Assembly: GCA_947470805.1 (NCBI GenBank)
Contig: CANIVU010000058.1
Coordinates: forward strand, 1 to 50,272
Direction: 5' to 3'
DNA: 50,272 nucleotides
Source: Acidobacteriota bacterium
GTDB lineage: Bacteria > Acidobacteriota > Terriglobia > Bryobacterales > Bryobacteraceae
Shown: piece by piece, positions 7,702 to 15,409 of the stretch
How positions within the stretch are numbered: position 1 is the stretch's first letter
Layout of the letters: the number at the start of each line of letters is the position of its first letter
Program-made: the position numbers and the translations under genes
Notes under the pieces: generated by a model
Databases searched by the model: none
What the model saw: the letters and a program-made list of their open reading frames with translations, nothing else
What the model was told of the DNA's origin: nothing

Positions 7702-8007
7702 TCAAAAGACAAGTGCGCGGTCCCTGTCGATCTGGTTCTGGAACAGTTGATTGCGCACTGGTTCGGTGATGATATCGACCTTGCAGTCGAGCAGTCGCGA
7801 GAGGTGGTGCTCCAACTCGTCCAATTGGTAAAAGTAGTCAAATCCGCCCACTGAAAAGTCGTTGGTTAGACGGACGGCGACATCGAGGTCACTGGGCGCG
7901 GTCTCGTCGCTTGCTGTAGAGCCGAAGAGGGAGATGCTTTCGACCCCCGCCGCTTTCAACTTGGGTTCGCAGCGGCGCAAGACGGCGATGACCTGCGCTC
8001 TATCCAT
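7702..8007 (-). CDS. MNT-type nucleotidyltransferase domain protein
   Basis: This 101-residue protein shows GVESISLFGSTASDETAPSD then LDVAVRL: the G-S motif plus D-x-D pair of the DNA polymerase beta-like nucleotidyltransferase superfamily, as in MNT antitoxins. The C-terminal part (HHLSRLLDCKVDIITEPVRN) fits the same family. I use ATG 8007; ATG 8034 would add nine residues. It lies upstream of the XRE gene on the same strand, with no HEPN gene beside it. It may be an orphan antitoxin, or it may form an unusual pair with the XRE protein. Confidence 0.85.
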   Translation of the reverse strand: MDRAQVIAVLRRCEPKLKAAGVESISLFGSTASDETAPSDLDVAVRLTNDFSVGGFDYFYQLDELEHHLSRLLDCKVDIITEPVRNQLFQNQIDRDRALVF

Positions 8008-8201
8008 GATTTCATTTTGCCGACGGTGATTCATGGGGTCAAGCTTCGGCCTCTTGATTTGGCTACGCGGCTACAAGGACGTTTCGCGGACGCGAGGGTT
8101 GGCTCCCGCACTTCGAACGCATTCCAGTAGACGGCGGCGGACTGTCGTGCCGGGTGACATAGGGGATTGTTTCCGCTACGCTGATGGAAGAGGCAGGTCC
8201 C

Positions 8202-8447
8202 ATGACGACGCTACAAATAGAGCTTCCTGACAATCAGGCTGCCAGCCTGAAAGCGATCGCGGCGGCGCATGGCATGACCCTTAGCGCGTGGCTTGGAAAA
8301 CTCGCCGAGGAGGCGACAGAACCGGCAGCGCGAAAACCGCTCAAGAGCGGTCGCGGGATGTTCGCCAAGTACGGGCCAGCGCCGACGGCGGAAGAGATCG
8401 ACGAGAATCGTCAGGAGATGTTTCGGAATTTCGCACAGGACGAATAG
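8202..8447 (+). CDS. Putative VapB-like antitoxin
   Basis: The 81-residue protein begins MTTLQIELPDNQAASLKAIA and AAHGMTLSAWLGKLAEEA, a ribbon-helix-helix-like N-terminal half, followed by a proline/charge-rich tail (KSGRGMFAKYGPAPTAEEID) of the kind that binds PIN toxins. ATG 8202 is preferred over ATG 8184 because the conserved beta strand begins here and a GAGG lies upstream. Its stop codon overlaps the GTG start of the PIN gene (TAGTG). With its partner it forms a plus-strand insert among minus-strand genes. Confidence 0.82.
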   Translation: MTTLQIELPDNQAASLKAIAAAHGMTLSAWLGKLAEEATEPAARKPLKSGRGMFAKYGPAPTAEEIDENRQEMFRNFAQDE

Positions 8448-8848
8448 TGTACGCGCCGATTGCTGACACCCATACCGCGATTTGGTACCTATTCAACGAT
8501 GCCCGTCTGTCCAAAACTGGCAGTGACTTTATGGATAGAGCGGCGGGGGACGGGTTAGGGATCGCGATTTCGTCCGTGAGTCTCGCTGAGACCGTCTATC
8601 TTGTCGAGAAGGGACGAATTCCGGCGAATGTGTACGTAGAATTGAAGGCTGCGCTTGCTGACCCTGAGCACGTTTTTCGAGAGGCACCGTTTACGTCAGA
8701 GATGGTGGATGCGATGCGAGCGGTTCCGCGGGAAGCTGTCCCTGATATGCCGGACCGGATGATCGCTGGGACTGCCGTCTATCTTGATGTGCCAGTGATC
8801 AGCCGGGATGGGAAAATCCGGGCTGCCTGTGTCCAGACTATTTGGTAA
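8447..8848 (+). CDS. vapC: VapC-type PIN-domain toxin
   Basis: The 133-residue protein starts at GTG 8447, overlapping the antitoxin stop by one base. It has the PIN signature residues: Asp in IADTHTAIWYLFND (about 7), Glu in VSLAETVYLVEKGRIP, and the C-terminal acidic pair in MPDRMIAGTAVYLDVPVISR DGKIR. Its N-terminal 'ADTHTAIWYL' is typical of the VapC subgroup with D-x-H. It should be an RNase inhibited by the preceding protein. All core residues look present. Confidence 0.88.
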   Translation: MYAPIADTHTAIWYLFNDARLSKTGSDFMDRAAGDGLGIAISSVSLAETVYLVEKGRIPANVYVELKAALADPEHVFREAPFTSEMVDAMRAVPREAVPDMPDRMIAGTAVYLDVPVISRDGKIRAACVQTIW

Positions 8849-8956
8849 CGCAGGGCTTGGGGCGTTGGATTGCCGGCCAATTTCGCCAGCCGACGCACTG
8901 GTGTCTACGCCGGGTGGAGGCGCGTGGGTTTGACGCGTGGATTGGTGTCTCATGTG

Positions 8957-9469
8957 TCATAGCCGCTCGTGGCCGAATCCGATGGGGATCTTGATGAGGT
9001 TCTTTCCGGGTCCTTCCCACTCCGCGGACTCCCGGTCTTTAAGTACCGTGATTGCATCGCTCTCGATGATGTTCCAGATGAAGGCGGCGGGGAGTCCGCT
9101 GGCTGCCGCTATCTCGTCGACGCCCGCGAACGCAGTTTGGGCTCTTCCCTTGACCTTTGCCTTGAATGCGGCCATGAGGCGGCCGAGATTTTGATTGAAT
9201 TGCTCTGTTTCGGTGCGGCCGCCGTCCTGCATGGCGGTTAGCCAGCCGTGGCCGGTCAGCGTGAAATGGCTGGCGCCTCCGAGGTAGCTGGTGATGTCGA
9301 TCATGCCGTATTCTTCGAGAGTTGGCCAGCTTGTCGGCAGGATTTCGTCGAAGGGAGGCTCCCCGGGATTGAACAGGACCCGATTGAGTTGACGGTCGCC
9401 GAGTTGTTCGAGTATGAGGGCCAGCGCCTTTTCTAAATCGTCCATGCGCTGCTGTTTGGAAAGGGTCAT
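8957..9469 (-). CDS. Hypothetical protein linked to hsdS
   Basis: I do not recognise this 170-residue protein. It has a helical start (MTLSKQQRMDDLEKALALIL EQLG), an aromatic, winged-helix-like middle (MIDITSYLGGASHFTLTGHG WLTAM) suggestive of a small-molecule or nucleic-acid binding fold, and a C-terminal stretch FIWNIIESDAITVLKDRESA. It has no signal peptide or membrane segment. It begins 30 bases after the hsdS stop on the same strand and is probably co-transcribed with hsdM-hsdS. It could be an accessory or anti-restriction-type protein of this R-M system; that is inference from position only. Confidence 0.75.
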   Translation of the reverse strand: MTLSKQQRMDDLEKALALILEQLGDRQLNRVLFNPGEPPFDEILPTSWPTLEEYGMIDITSYLGGASHFTLTGHGWLTAMQDGGRTETEQFNQNLGRLMAAFKAKVKGRAQTAFAGVDEIAAASGLPAAFIWNIIESDAITVLKDRESAEWEGPGKNLIKIPIGFGHERL

Positions 9470-9499
9470 TGGCTCTTTGCTCGTGGGGGCTGGGTGCTT

Positions 9500-10801
9500 T
9501 CAGACGCTGCTGCCTGTTGCCTCGGATTGATCGACGGGTGGGACGAGGCGGATTTTGCCGGTTAGGAGTTCCTGCATCATGGCCTGTTTGAGGTGGCGGG
9601 CTTTGGTGAGTTTGGCTTCGAGGGCGTTGATTTCGCCGTCCATGTCGGAAAGGACGGCGGCGATGGATATCTGTTCCTGCAACACTGGTAGCTCGAATTG
9701 CGTTTTCATGAGAGCCGTTTTTGAAAGATTGTAACGGGTTGCGCCCTGGGCCAATGATTTCAGTAGTTCCCGGCCTTGTTGACTTCGGAAGTAGTAGGCC
9801 AGGTAAAGCCCGTCCGCTCGATTTGGGTCCCGAAGTCGATACCCAAAGCAAAAACTGTTCAGGAATACACTCCGAGCATCTTTTGTCAAAACCGAGCACA
9901 TACCGACTTCTTCAGGGGTCTCGGACGAGCCGTTGAAAAAGAGATCGCCCTTGCATACCGAGTTCTGGCTTTCAGTTGGCTGGACGTCCACGGATTCAAA
10001 TGTTGTGGAATCGACCACTACGTTAGACATGATGTTCATGAAGGTAATGTACTTGGCCGAGCCAGTTCCGAAGTGACGCTTACTCTTTCCCGTTAGCCCG
10101 CCGTAAGTAGTCCCTAGCTTACCCAGTTGAACAGTCTCCCATGCACTGCTAAAGCCGGGGAGGCGTTTTTTGCCGGTGAGCAATTCCTGCATGGCGCCTT
10201 GTTTGAGGAGGCGCTTTTTGGCGAGGAGTTGCTCCAGGGATTCGATGAGGGCGTCCGCGTCGGTCAATGCCTCGGCGATGGCTTCTTGTTCCACCCGAGT
10301 TGGGGGAAGTGGGACCTGCAGATGCTTCAATGAACCGGCGTTTACGTTTTTCTGCCCGCCACCAATCTGGTTCTGCGCGAAGTACAGTTGACCTATTTCA
10401 GAATTGATAAAACAGCACAGGTAAGTTGAATCAACGGCACCCTTGCGTGGTCGAATGATTAACGTTGTAAAGCTCTGTGCTCCCTCATGTTTTTGCGGGA
10501 CGATTGCCGTAGTTCCGGGGTATCCAGTTCTCGCGGTCAACAGGTCGCCTGCCCGAAGTCGCTTGTTCTTGAAGGTCGCCTCATAGGACTCGGAAATGTG
10601 AAGGATATCCGAATCATCGAGATGTCCTGGCTTAATGTTTTGGTTTCTGAACAAAACGATGCCGTTGTCCCGGTATGCATGCGTTGCCGCACTCGCAATC
10701 CCGACCATGATTTTGTCGGCGATCTGGTGTAACTCTGCTACCGACCAATCGGCCGGGATAACTCCGACCTCTGTGCGTTTGTAGCCGGGCTTCAGTTCCA
10801 T
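9500..10801 (-). CDS. hsdS: Type I restriction enzyme specificity subunit (HsdS)
   Basis: The 433-residue protein has the two-TRD design of HsdS. TRD1 is about residues 15-170. A central conserved helix contains KKRLLKQGAMQELLTGKKRL. TRD2 begins near WETVQLGKLG, and the second conserved helix has KARHLKQAMMQELLTGKIRL. The near-identical 'LKQ-MQELLTGK-RL' repeats are the coiled-coil spacers that set the distance between the two half-sites. The start overlaps the hsdM end by 10 bases, showing translational coupling. HsdS directs both methylation by HsdM and cleavage by HsdR. The target sequence cannot be inferred from the protein. Confidence 0.95.
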   Translation of the reverse strand: MELKPGYKRTEVGVIPADWSVAELHQIADKIMVGIASAATHAYRDNGIVLFRNQNIKPGHLDDSDILHISESYEATFKNKRLRAGDLLTARTGYPGTTAIVPQKHEGAQSFTTLIIRPRKGAVDSTYLCCFINSEIGQLYFAQNQIGGGQKNVNAGSLKHLQVPLPPTRVEQEAIAEALTDADALIESLEQLLAKKRLLKQGAMQELLTGKKRLPGFSSAWETVQLGKLGTTYGGLTGKSKRHFGTGSAKYITFMNIMSNVVVDSTTFESVDVQPTESQNSVCKGDLFFNGSSETPEEVGMCSVLTKDARSVFLNSFCFGYRLRDPNRADGLYLAYYFRSQQGRELLKSLAQGATRYNLSKTALMKTQFELPVLQEQISIAAVLSDMDGEINALEAKLTKARHLKQAMMQELLTGKIRLVPPVDQSEATGSSV

Positions 10802-13191
10802 TCGAACCCCATCTTGATGAAGTGGATCCGCACGGATTCCTCTAAAGTGACCACACGAGCGGCCATTTGCGATACGGGCCCGTCATATCTCTCTGCCCAG
10901 GTCAAGATTCGCCGGGCGAGTTCCTGGCTGACTTGGTCTACTTCAGTGCTCGACGATCGGCCTATGGCGCCGAGCCACTTATCCTCAACGACGAGCGTCT
11001 TTATCTCAGCCTCGGAGAGCGTCGGGTAATGGGCGTAAGCCTTTGCGTCGAGTTCAGCTTCAGCCTCCCTGAGCCGCCGTTTGTAATCGGATTCCTTGTC
11101 GTTGAGCGAAATCCATTCGGAGAGCACAGCAGCCTCGACGGCCGCGTCCTTATCGCGCTTGATTTCCCTGAGCCGAACGGCGACGCTGGCCTTGTTGACC
11201 TTATCGAGCTCCGAGAACGCCCCCTCGTCGCCACCGTGCTCCTCTTCGAGTTCGGTCAATCGCGCGGTGACGGTTTCGAGTTCGGCGGTGAGATCGTCGA
11301 TGGCAGCCTGTTCGGCGGCGTAGTAGCGGGCAACAATTAGCGATTTGGGAATGAGGTCGCAGGCCCAGCCTTTGTCCTTCTCCTTGCCGTTCTTCTTCTC
11401 GATGACGCGATAGGTCTCCGCCTTCCAGCCATCGGCGGCGATGAGGTAGCAATCGTCCTGCATGGTTTCGGCCCAGTAGTCCATGAGGTGCTGGTAGACA
11501 TCGTAGGCGTCGATGAGGGGCTTATCGAGATAGTGCTTCAGCAGATCCTCTGCTAACGCGGCGATGACCTGTTTGGGATGGCAGCCGGGTTCGAGCGCTT
11601 TCAAGGTGGCGGCGGCGCGATCGCGCCAGATAGCGAAGTGCGCATTCATTCCGGCGATGAAGGCGGAGAACTCCGGGTGGGTGTAGATGGTCGCCTTGAT
11701 GGCGGACTGTTCCACGGCGAGATCGACGTAGCCGGGGCGGTTGGGTTTGAAGAGCGCCTCGCGGAGAGTGGGGCAGACGGCCCAGTAGGGGGCGAGCGAA
11801 TCGATATCGCGGACGGGGACGCCGCCGCGGAGGTGGGCGTCGATATCTTGGAGGTCCTCTTCCTGCTGGCTATCAATGTAGCGTGGCAGGTTCAAGTTGA
11901 AATCGTTCTTTTCGATTTCCTCGAAGGGGACGAGGCGGGAGAACCTGGGGACATCGAGCTGGCGGTTGAAGACATCGACGATGCGGTGGATATCCTGGGC
12001 GCGGAGGCGGTTTTTGGGGCCATCTTTGGCGTATCCGGAGCTGGCATCGACGAGGAAGATGCCTTTGCGGGTGTGGGCTTCCTGCTTATCGAGCACGACG
12101 ATGCAGGCGGGGATGCCGGTGCCGTAGAAGAGATTGGCGGGGAGGCCGATGATTCCTTTTATGTAGCCTTTGCGGACGAGGTTGCGGCGGATTTCGCCTT
12201 CGGCGTTGCCGCGGAAGAGGACGCCGTGGGGGAGGATGCAGGCGCCTTTGCCGGTGTTTTTGAGGGAACGGACGATGTGGAGGAGGTAGGCGTAATCGCC
12301 TTGTTTGGCGGGCGGGATGCCGAAGGTTTGGAAGCGGTTGAAGGGGTCGTTGGCGGGGTCGAGACCGGTGGACCAGCGTTTGTCGGAGAAGGGGGGATTG
12401 GCGACGACGTAATCGAAGGTTTTGAGCTGGGTGCCGTCGGTGAATTTGGGGTCGGTGAGGGTGTTGCCGGGGAGGATGAGGGCTTCGGAGTTGTCATGCA
12501 GGTGCATGTTCATTTGGGCGAGGCCGGAGGTGGCGGCGTCCTTTTCCTGGCCGTAGAGGGTGAGTTTGGCGGGGGCGACTTCGTCGGCGACTTTGAGGAG
12601 GAGGGAGCCGGAGCCACAGGTTGGGTCGTAGACCGTGGTATCGGCAGTGATTTTGGCGGTGCGGACGCCGAGGATTTGGGCGATGATGCGGCTGACTTCG
12701 GCGGGGGTGTAGAACTGGCCTTTGCTTTTGCCACTTTCGGTGGCGAAGTGGCGCATGAGGTATTCGTAGGCGTCGCCCAAGATGTCGTCGCCGTCGGCGC
12801 GGTTTTTGGAGAAGTTGAGTTCGGGCTTTTCGAAGATGGCGATTAAGTTGGTGAGACGGTCGACCATCTCTTTGCCGGAGCCGAGTTTGGCGGGGTCGTT
12901 GAAATCGGGGACGTTGGCGAGTTTATTGGCTTGGGCGAGGGGGGCGATGATGCGTTTGTTGATCTGGTCGCCGATGTCGGGTTTGCCTTTGAGGGCGACC
13001 ATGTCGGCGAAGCTGGCGCCATCGGGGATGGTGACGGGGGCGAAGGGGAGGCCGGCGTATTTATCGCTGACGTATTTGATGAAGAGGAGGACGAGGACGT
13101 AGTCCTTGTACTGGCTGGCGTCCATGCCGCCGCGGAGTTCGTCGCAACTTTGCCAGAGGGAGCTGTAGAGTTCGGATTTCTTGAGGGCCAT
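10792..13191 (-). CDS. hsdM: Type I DNA methyltransferase subunit (HsdM), long form
   Basis: The 799-residue N6-adenine methyltransferase subunit. The N-terminal helical HsdM domain (YKDYVLVLLFIKYVSDKYAG, about 29-48) is followed by QFYTPAEVSRII, motif I DPTCGSGSLL (189-198) for AdoMet binding and catalytic motif IV NPPF (265-268). It is some 250-300 residues longer than classical HsdM. The extension includes a strongly charged predicted coiled coil (IDDLTAELETVTARLTELEE, then a KRDKDAAVEAA region). The hsdS start overlaps its 3' end. It methylates the host target and forms the core with HsdS. No clear Shine-Dalgarno precedes ATG 13191. Confidence 0.95.
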   Translation of the reverse strand: MALKKSELYSSLWQSCDELRGGMDASQYKDYVLVLLFIKYVSDKYAGLPFAPVTIPDGASFADMVALKGKPDIGDQINKRIIAPLAQANKLANVPDFNDPAKLGSGKEMVDRLTNLIAIFEKPELNFSKNRADGDDILGDAYEYLMRHFATESGKSKGQFYTPAEVSRIIAQILGVRTAKITADTTVYDPTCGSGSLLLKVADEVAPAKLTLYGQEKDAATSGLAQMNMHLHDNSEALILPGNTLTDPKFTDGTQLKTFDYVVANPPFSDKRWSTGLDPANDPFNRFQTFGIPPAKQGDYAYLLHIVRSLKNTGKGACILPHGVLFRGNAEGEIRRNLVRKGYIKGIIGLPANLFYGTGIPACIVVLDKQEAHTRKGIFLVDASSGYAKDGPKNRLRAQDIHRIVDVFNRQLDVPRFSRLVPFEEIEKNDFNLNLPRYIDSQQEEDLQDIDAHLRGGVPVRDIDSLAPYWAVCPTLREALFKPNRPGYVDLAVEQSAIKATIYTHPEFSAFIAGMNAHFAIWRDRAAATLKALEPGCHPKQVIAALAEDLLKHYLDKPLIDAYDVYQHLMDYWAETMQDDCYLIAADGWKAETYRVIEKKNGKEKDKGWACDLIPKSLIVARYYAAEQAAIDDLTAELETVTARLTELEEEHGGDEGAFSELDKVNKASVAVRLREIKRDKDAAVEAAVLSEWISLNDKESDYKRRLREAEAELDAKAYAHYPTLSEAEIKTLVVEDKWLGAIGRSSSTEVDQVSQELARRILTWAERYDGPVSQMAARVVTLEESVRIHFIKMGFEWN

Positions 13192-13382
13192 GGGGTGGGG
13201 GGAGAGTGTGAATGTCTATTCTCTCGCAGTGGGGGACGGGGGAGGGGAATGTGTTCGGGTTGGCGTGTCCGTAGGACCGCAATTTGGAAGTGAAATGAAC
13301 GATTACTCGAAGTCGTCCTGAGGGAAGTTGCGCCCCATTTCGGCTTGCGCGGCGCTTCAGGGCGGTTTGGCGTCTTTGTCCT

Positions 13383-13952
13383 TTACAGAGCGGGGAGGGA
13401 GATACTGGAGACCTCACAGAAGTAGACGACGAAGGCTGGGATGGCCTTGTGGAGGACGCGGAGTTGCGCCGGGAGAGTTCGCCGGATATCGGCGGCCTGT
13501 TGGTGGAGGACTGTGGTTACGGCTGTTGGGTCCGCTTGGTGGAGCGCTTTAAGGAAGGCGCTGGGGCCTACGGCGGTGACGCGCCACGGGTGCGTAGCGG
13601 CCGGCGGGAAGTGGCGGAGATTGTAAGTGAGGAGCGTCGGGGCGGCGGCGTGGGCCGCGGCGGCTAGGACGTGGCGGTCCTTGTCGTCATTGGTCATGCG
13701 GGGGGTGAGGGCGTCGAAACCGGTGAGCCACGATTCCGGGAAGTGCTCCCGGAGGACGTTTTCCAGACGAGCGATCCGGTTCGGTGGGATTCCGAATTGA
13801 TTCTGGAGGGTGCGGCGGACCTCTTCGAATATCTGCTCCGACCAAAGGGGCCGGAAGAGTTGGGGGCCTTCGGCGAGGCGAAGAAGTGTGTCTCGTAGCG
13901 GGGCTTGCACGAGGACATTGGCGTCCAAGAGAACAAGCGGCGATGCGCGCAT
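13383..13952 (-). CDS. PIN-domain toxin (PIN_3-like) partner of an excisionase-type HTH protein
   Basis: The 189-residue protein starts MRASPLVLLDANVLVQAPLR, with the first PIN Asp in LDANVL. Conserved features follow: EEVRRTLQNQFGIP, then MTNDDKDRHVLAAAAHAAAP with the central acidic cluster, and LLTYNLRHFP near the end of the domain. ATG 13952 lies 11 bases after the stop of the HTH gene upstream. The frame is open far upstream but only this part is protein-like. PIN proteins next to excisionase-family HTH proteins are a known toxin-antitoxin arrangement. The last 50 or so residues are less conserved. Confidence 0.85.
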   Translation of the reverse strand: MRASPLVLLDANVLVQAPLRDTLLRLAEGPQLFRPLWSEQIFEEVRRTLQNQFGIPPNRIARLENVLREHFPESWLTGFDALTPRMTNDDKDRHVLAAAAHAAAPTLLTYNLRHFPPAATHPWRVTAVGPSAFLKALHQADPTAVTTVLHQQAADIRRTLPAQLRVLHKAIPAFVVYFCEVSSISLPAL

Positions 13953-13963
13953 GCGTTTGGCCG

Positions 13964-14392
13964 CTATTCGTCCTGGGCACCGGGGGGGAGGATGACGGCG
14001 TCGTAGGTGCCGGCGGTCACGTCCTCCCGCGCCAGGGTGCGTATGGCGGTGTGTCGGGCACGGTCGCGACGGGTTTTGTAAGCCAGCAGGTCCCGATACA
14101 TGACGCGGCGGTGCGTTCCTACCTTGTGGAACGGCAGGTGGCCCGCTTCCAACAGGCTGACCAGATAGGGGCGCGAAACGCCTAGCAGGCCGGCCGCGCG
14201 CTGGGTGGTTAACTCCTGCTGCTCGGCGATGACAGAGACCGACATGCCGGCTTCCATGCTTCTGGCGATTTGGGATAGGAGTGTTTGTACGTCTGGCGGC
14301 AGGGCCACACTCTTCCCGCCCTTGCCGACCAGCTTGGGAGTGGTTGTCTGCAAAAGACGGCGGAGCTGACTGTACTGATTGGCGGTTGCCAT
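13964..14392 (-). CDS. Excisionase-family HTH antitoxin
   Basis: The 142-residue protein contains an MerR/excisionase-type helix-turn-helix: LTTQRAAGLLGVSRPYLVSL LEAGHLPFHKVGTHRRV, about residues 61-97, the fold seen in the 'excisionase family DNA-binding domain' (TIGR01764). Its N-terminal part (QYSQLRRLLQTTTPKLV) and acidic C-terminus are typical for antitoxins that precede PIN_3-type toxins. A GGAG sits just upstream of ATG 14392. The region above has a repeated ATTTCG and a TTCGAA core (about 14417-14437) that may be its operator. Confidence 0.85.
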   Translation of the reverse strand: MATANQYSQLRRLLQTTTPKLVGKGGKSVALPPDVQTLLSQIARSMEAGMSVSVIAEQQELTTQRAAGLLGVSRPYLVSLLEAGHLPFHKVGTHRRVMYRDLLAYKTRRDRARHTAIRTLAREDVTAGTYDAVILPPGAQDE

Positions 14393-14564
14393 GGGAGCCT
14401 CCGCTTACAGTGTTGCATATTCGAAATAAGCGAAATGGAAGCGAGGGCTCCCAGCGCAGGGTTCGGGCGGATGGCGGGGCGACGGTTTGGTTGGGGCGGT
14501 TGACGGATATGGCGGGTTTCGGGAGGATGAGAGTCTTCCGCTTTTGCGTTGGGACCCTTTCGTT

Positions 14565-15257
14565 ATGACTCCTTCTTTTCGGCTTTTTGGCGGTTTTCTG
14601 CTTTGTTGCTTCCTGGCTGCTTGTGGCGGCGGGGGGAAGGAGGCGAAGGCACCGGCTCCCTCTTCCGCCGCCTCGCCCGCTCCGGCCGCGGAGGTTTCTC
14701 CGCTGGTTTTTGCCGGTGGGAAACGGCCGAATCCGCCTATGGGGTGTCAGTGGGTGATGCAGTCCCTGGAGATGCCGGGGGATGAGTTTTTGTTTTACCT
14801 GGGGGCTGAGTGCCAGGGGAAGATTCGGAGGTTGGAGTACAACGGCGGGGCGCATAAGGCGGAGTTGAAATTTGATGAGAAGAGCCCGGCGGTGGTGGAG
14901 ATCTGGAGCGCGGAGCCGGGGCAGGGGCCGAAGGCGGTTGAGGGTCATGTACGGGGAATGTTAAAGAAAGCCGAGGCCGCCAAATGCTTTGTGCGGCCCG
15001 CTCGGAATGAGTTCTTCCCCGCCGATGCGCTGGTGGTGGACGTCAGTGACGCCGAGGCGGCGAAGGCTCCGAAAGATGAGCCTCGGAATGCTTGCGGACA
15101 GTATGGGTTGGATGAGGATTCACAGTCCTTCTGGCGCGTGTTTCAGGGGTATGCGTGGTATTTCAATTTGGGTCAGGATGAGCCGGAGATTGATCCGGGT
15201 TCGCTGACGCTGGCTCGGAAGGATGTGAACGGGAAATGGGTGGCCGTGGGGCGGTAG
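14565..15257 (+). CDS. Putative lipoprotein of unknown function
   Basis: The 230-residue protein begins with a lipoprotein signal peptide MTPSFRLFGGFLLCCFLAAC; the lipobox LAAC places the lipidated Cys at 20. A low-complexity Gly/Ala/Pro/Ser linker follows (GGGGKEAKAPAPSSAASP), then a compact domain with several Cys (MGCQWVMQSLEM; YLGAECQGKIRRLEY; KCFVRPARNEFFPADALVVD). It is likely anchored in the inner or outer membrane facing the periplasm. I do not recognise the domain. ATG 14565 is chosen because it begins the signal peptide. Confidence 0.75.
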   Translation: MTPSFRLFGGFLLCCFLAACGGGGKEAKAPAPSSAASPAPAAEVSPLVFAGGKRPNPPMGCQWVMQSLEMPGDEFLFYLGAECQGKIRRLEYNGGAHKAELKFDEKSPAVVEIWSAEPGQGPKAVEGHVRGMLKKAEAAKCFVRPARNEFFPADALVVDVSDAEAAKAPKDEPRNACGQYGLDEDSQSFWRVFQGYAWYFNLGQDEPEIDPGSLTLARKDVNGKWVAVGR

Positions 15258-15293
15258 GGGCTGGCCTTCTTTGCTCATGCTTCCCAATTCCTC

Positions 15294-15361
15294 GGTGCCT
15301 GGCACCGGGGAGAGAGTTTCGGTCGCGGTGGTTGCGTCGGACAGGCCCGGTGCCAGGCACC
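15294..15361. repeat. REP/BIME-like inverted palindromic element
   Basis: GGTGCCTGGCACCGGG (15294-15309) and its exact reverse complement CCCGGTGCCAGGCACC (15346-15361) enclose a 36-base spacer. Each arm is itself a palindrome (GGTGCC-T-GGCACC), so the element can fold as two small hairpins or one long one. It lies between the lipoprotein and the beta-lactamase-fold gene, outside coding sequence, the usual setting for REP/BIME elements mobilised by REP-associated tyrosine transposases. I found one copy in this window. It might also act as a terminator for the lipoprotein gene. Confidence 0.8.
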
Positions 15362-15409
15362 CATCGCGGCTCGGTGTTCTGGGGCCGGATGGCGGTAGGA
15401 TGGATAGCT

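Noticed and set aside
11578-12846. A 422-residue plus-strand open frame opposite hsdM
   Set aside because: Composition is Gly/Glu/Val-rich with no motif, and it mirrors hsdM codons.
13953-14948. N-terminal extension of the PIN toxin up to 14948
   Set aside because: The extension overlaps the HTH antitoxin gene in another frame and has low-complexity Arg/Pro composition; the PIN domain begins at ATG 13952.
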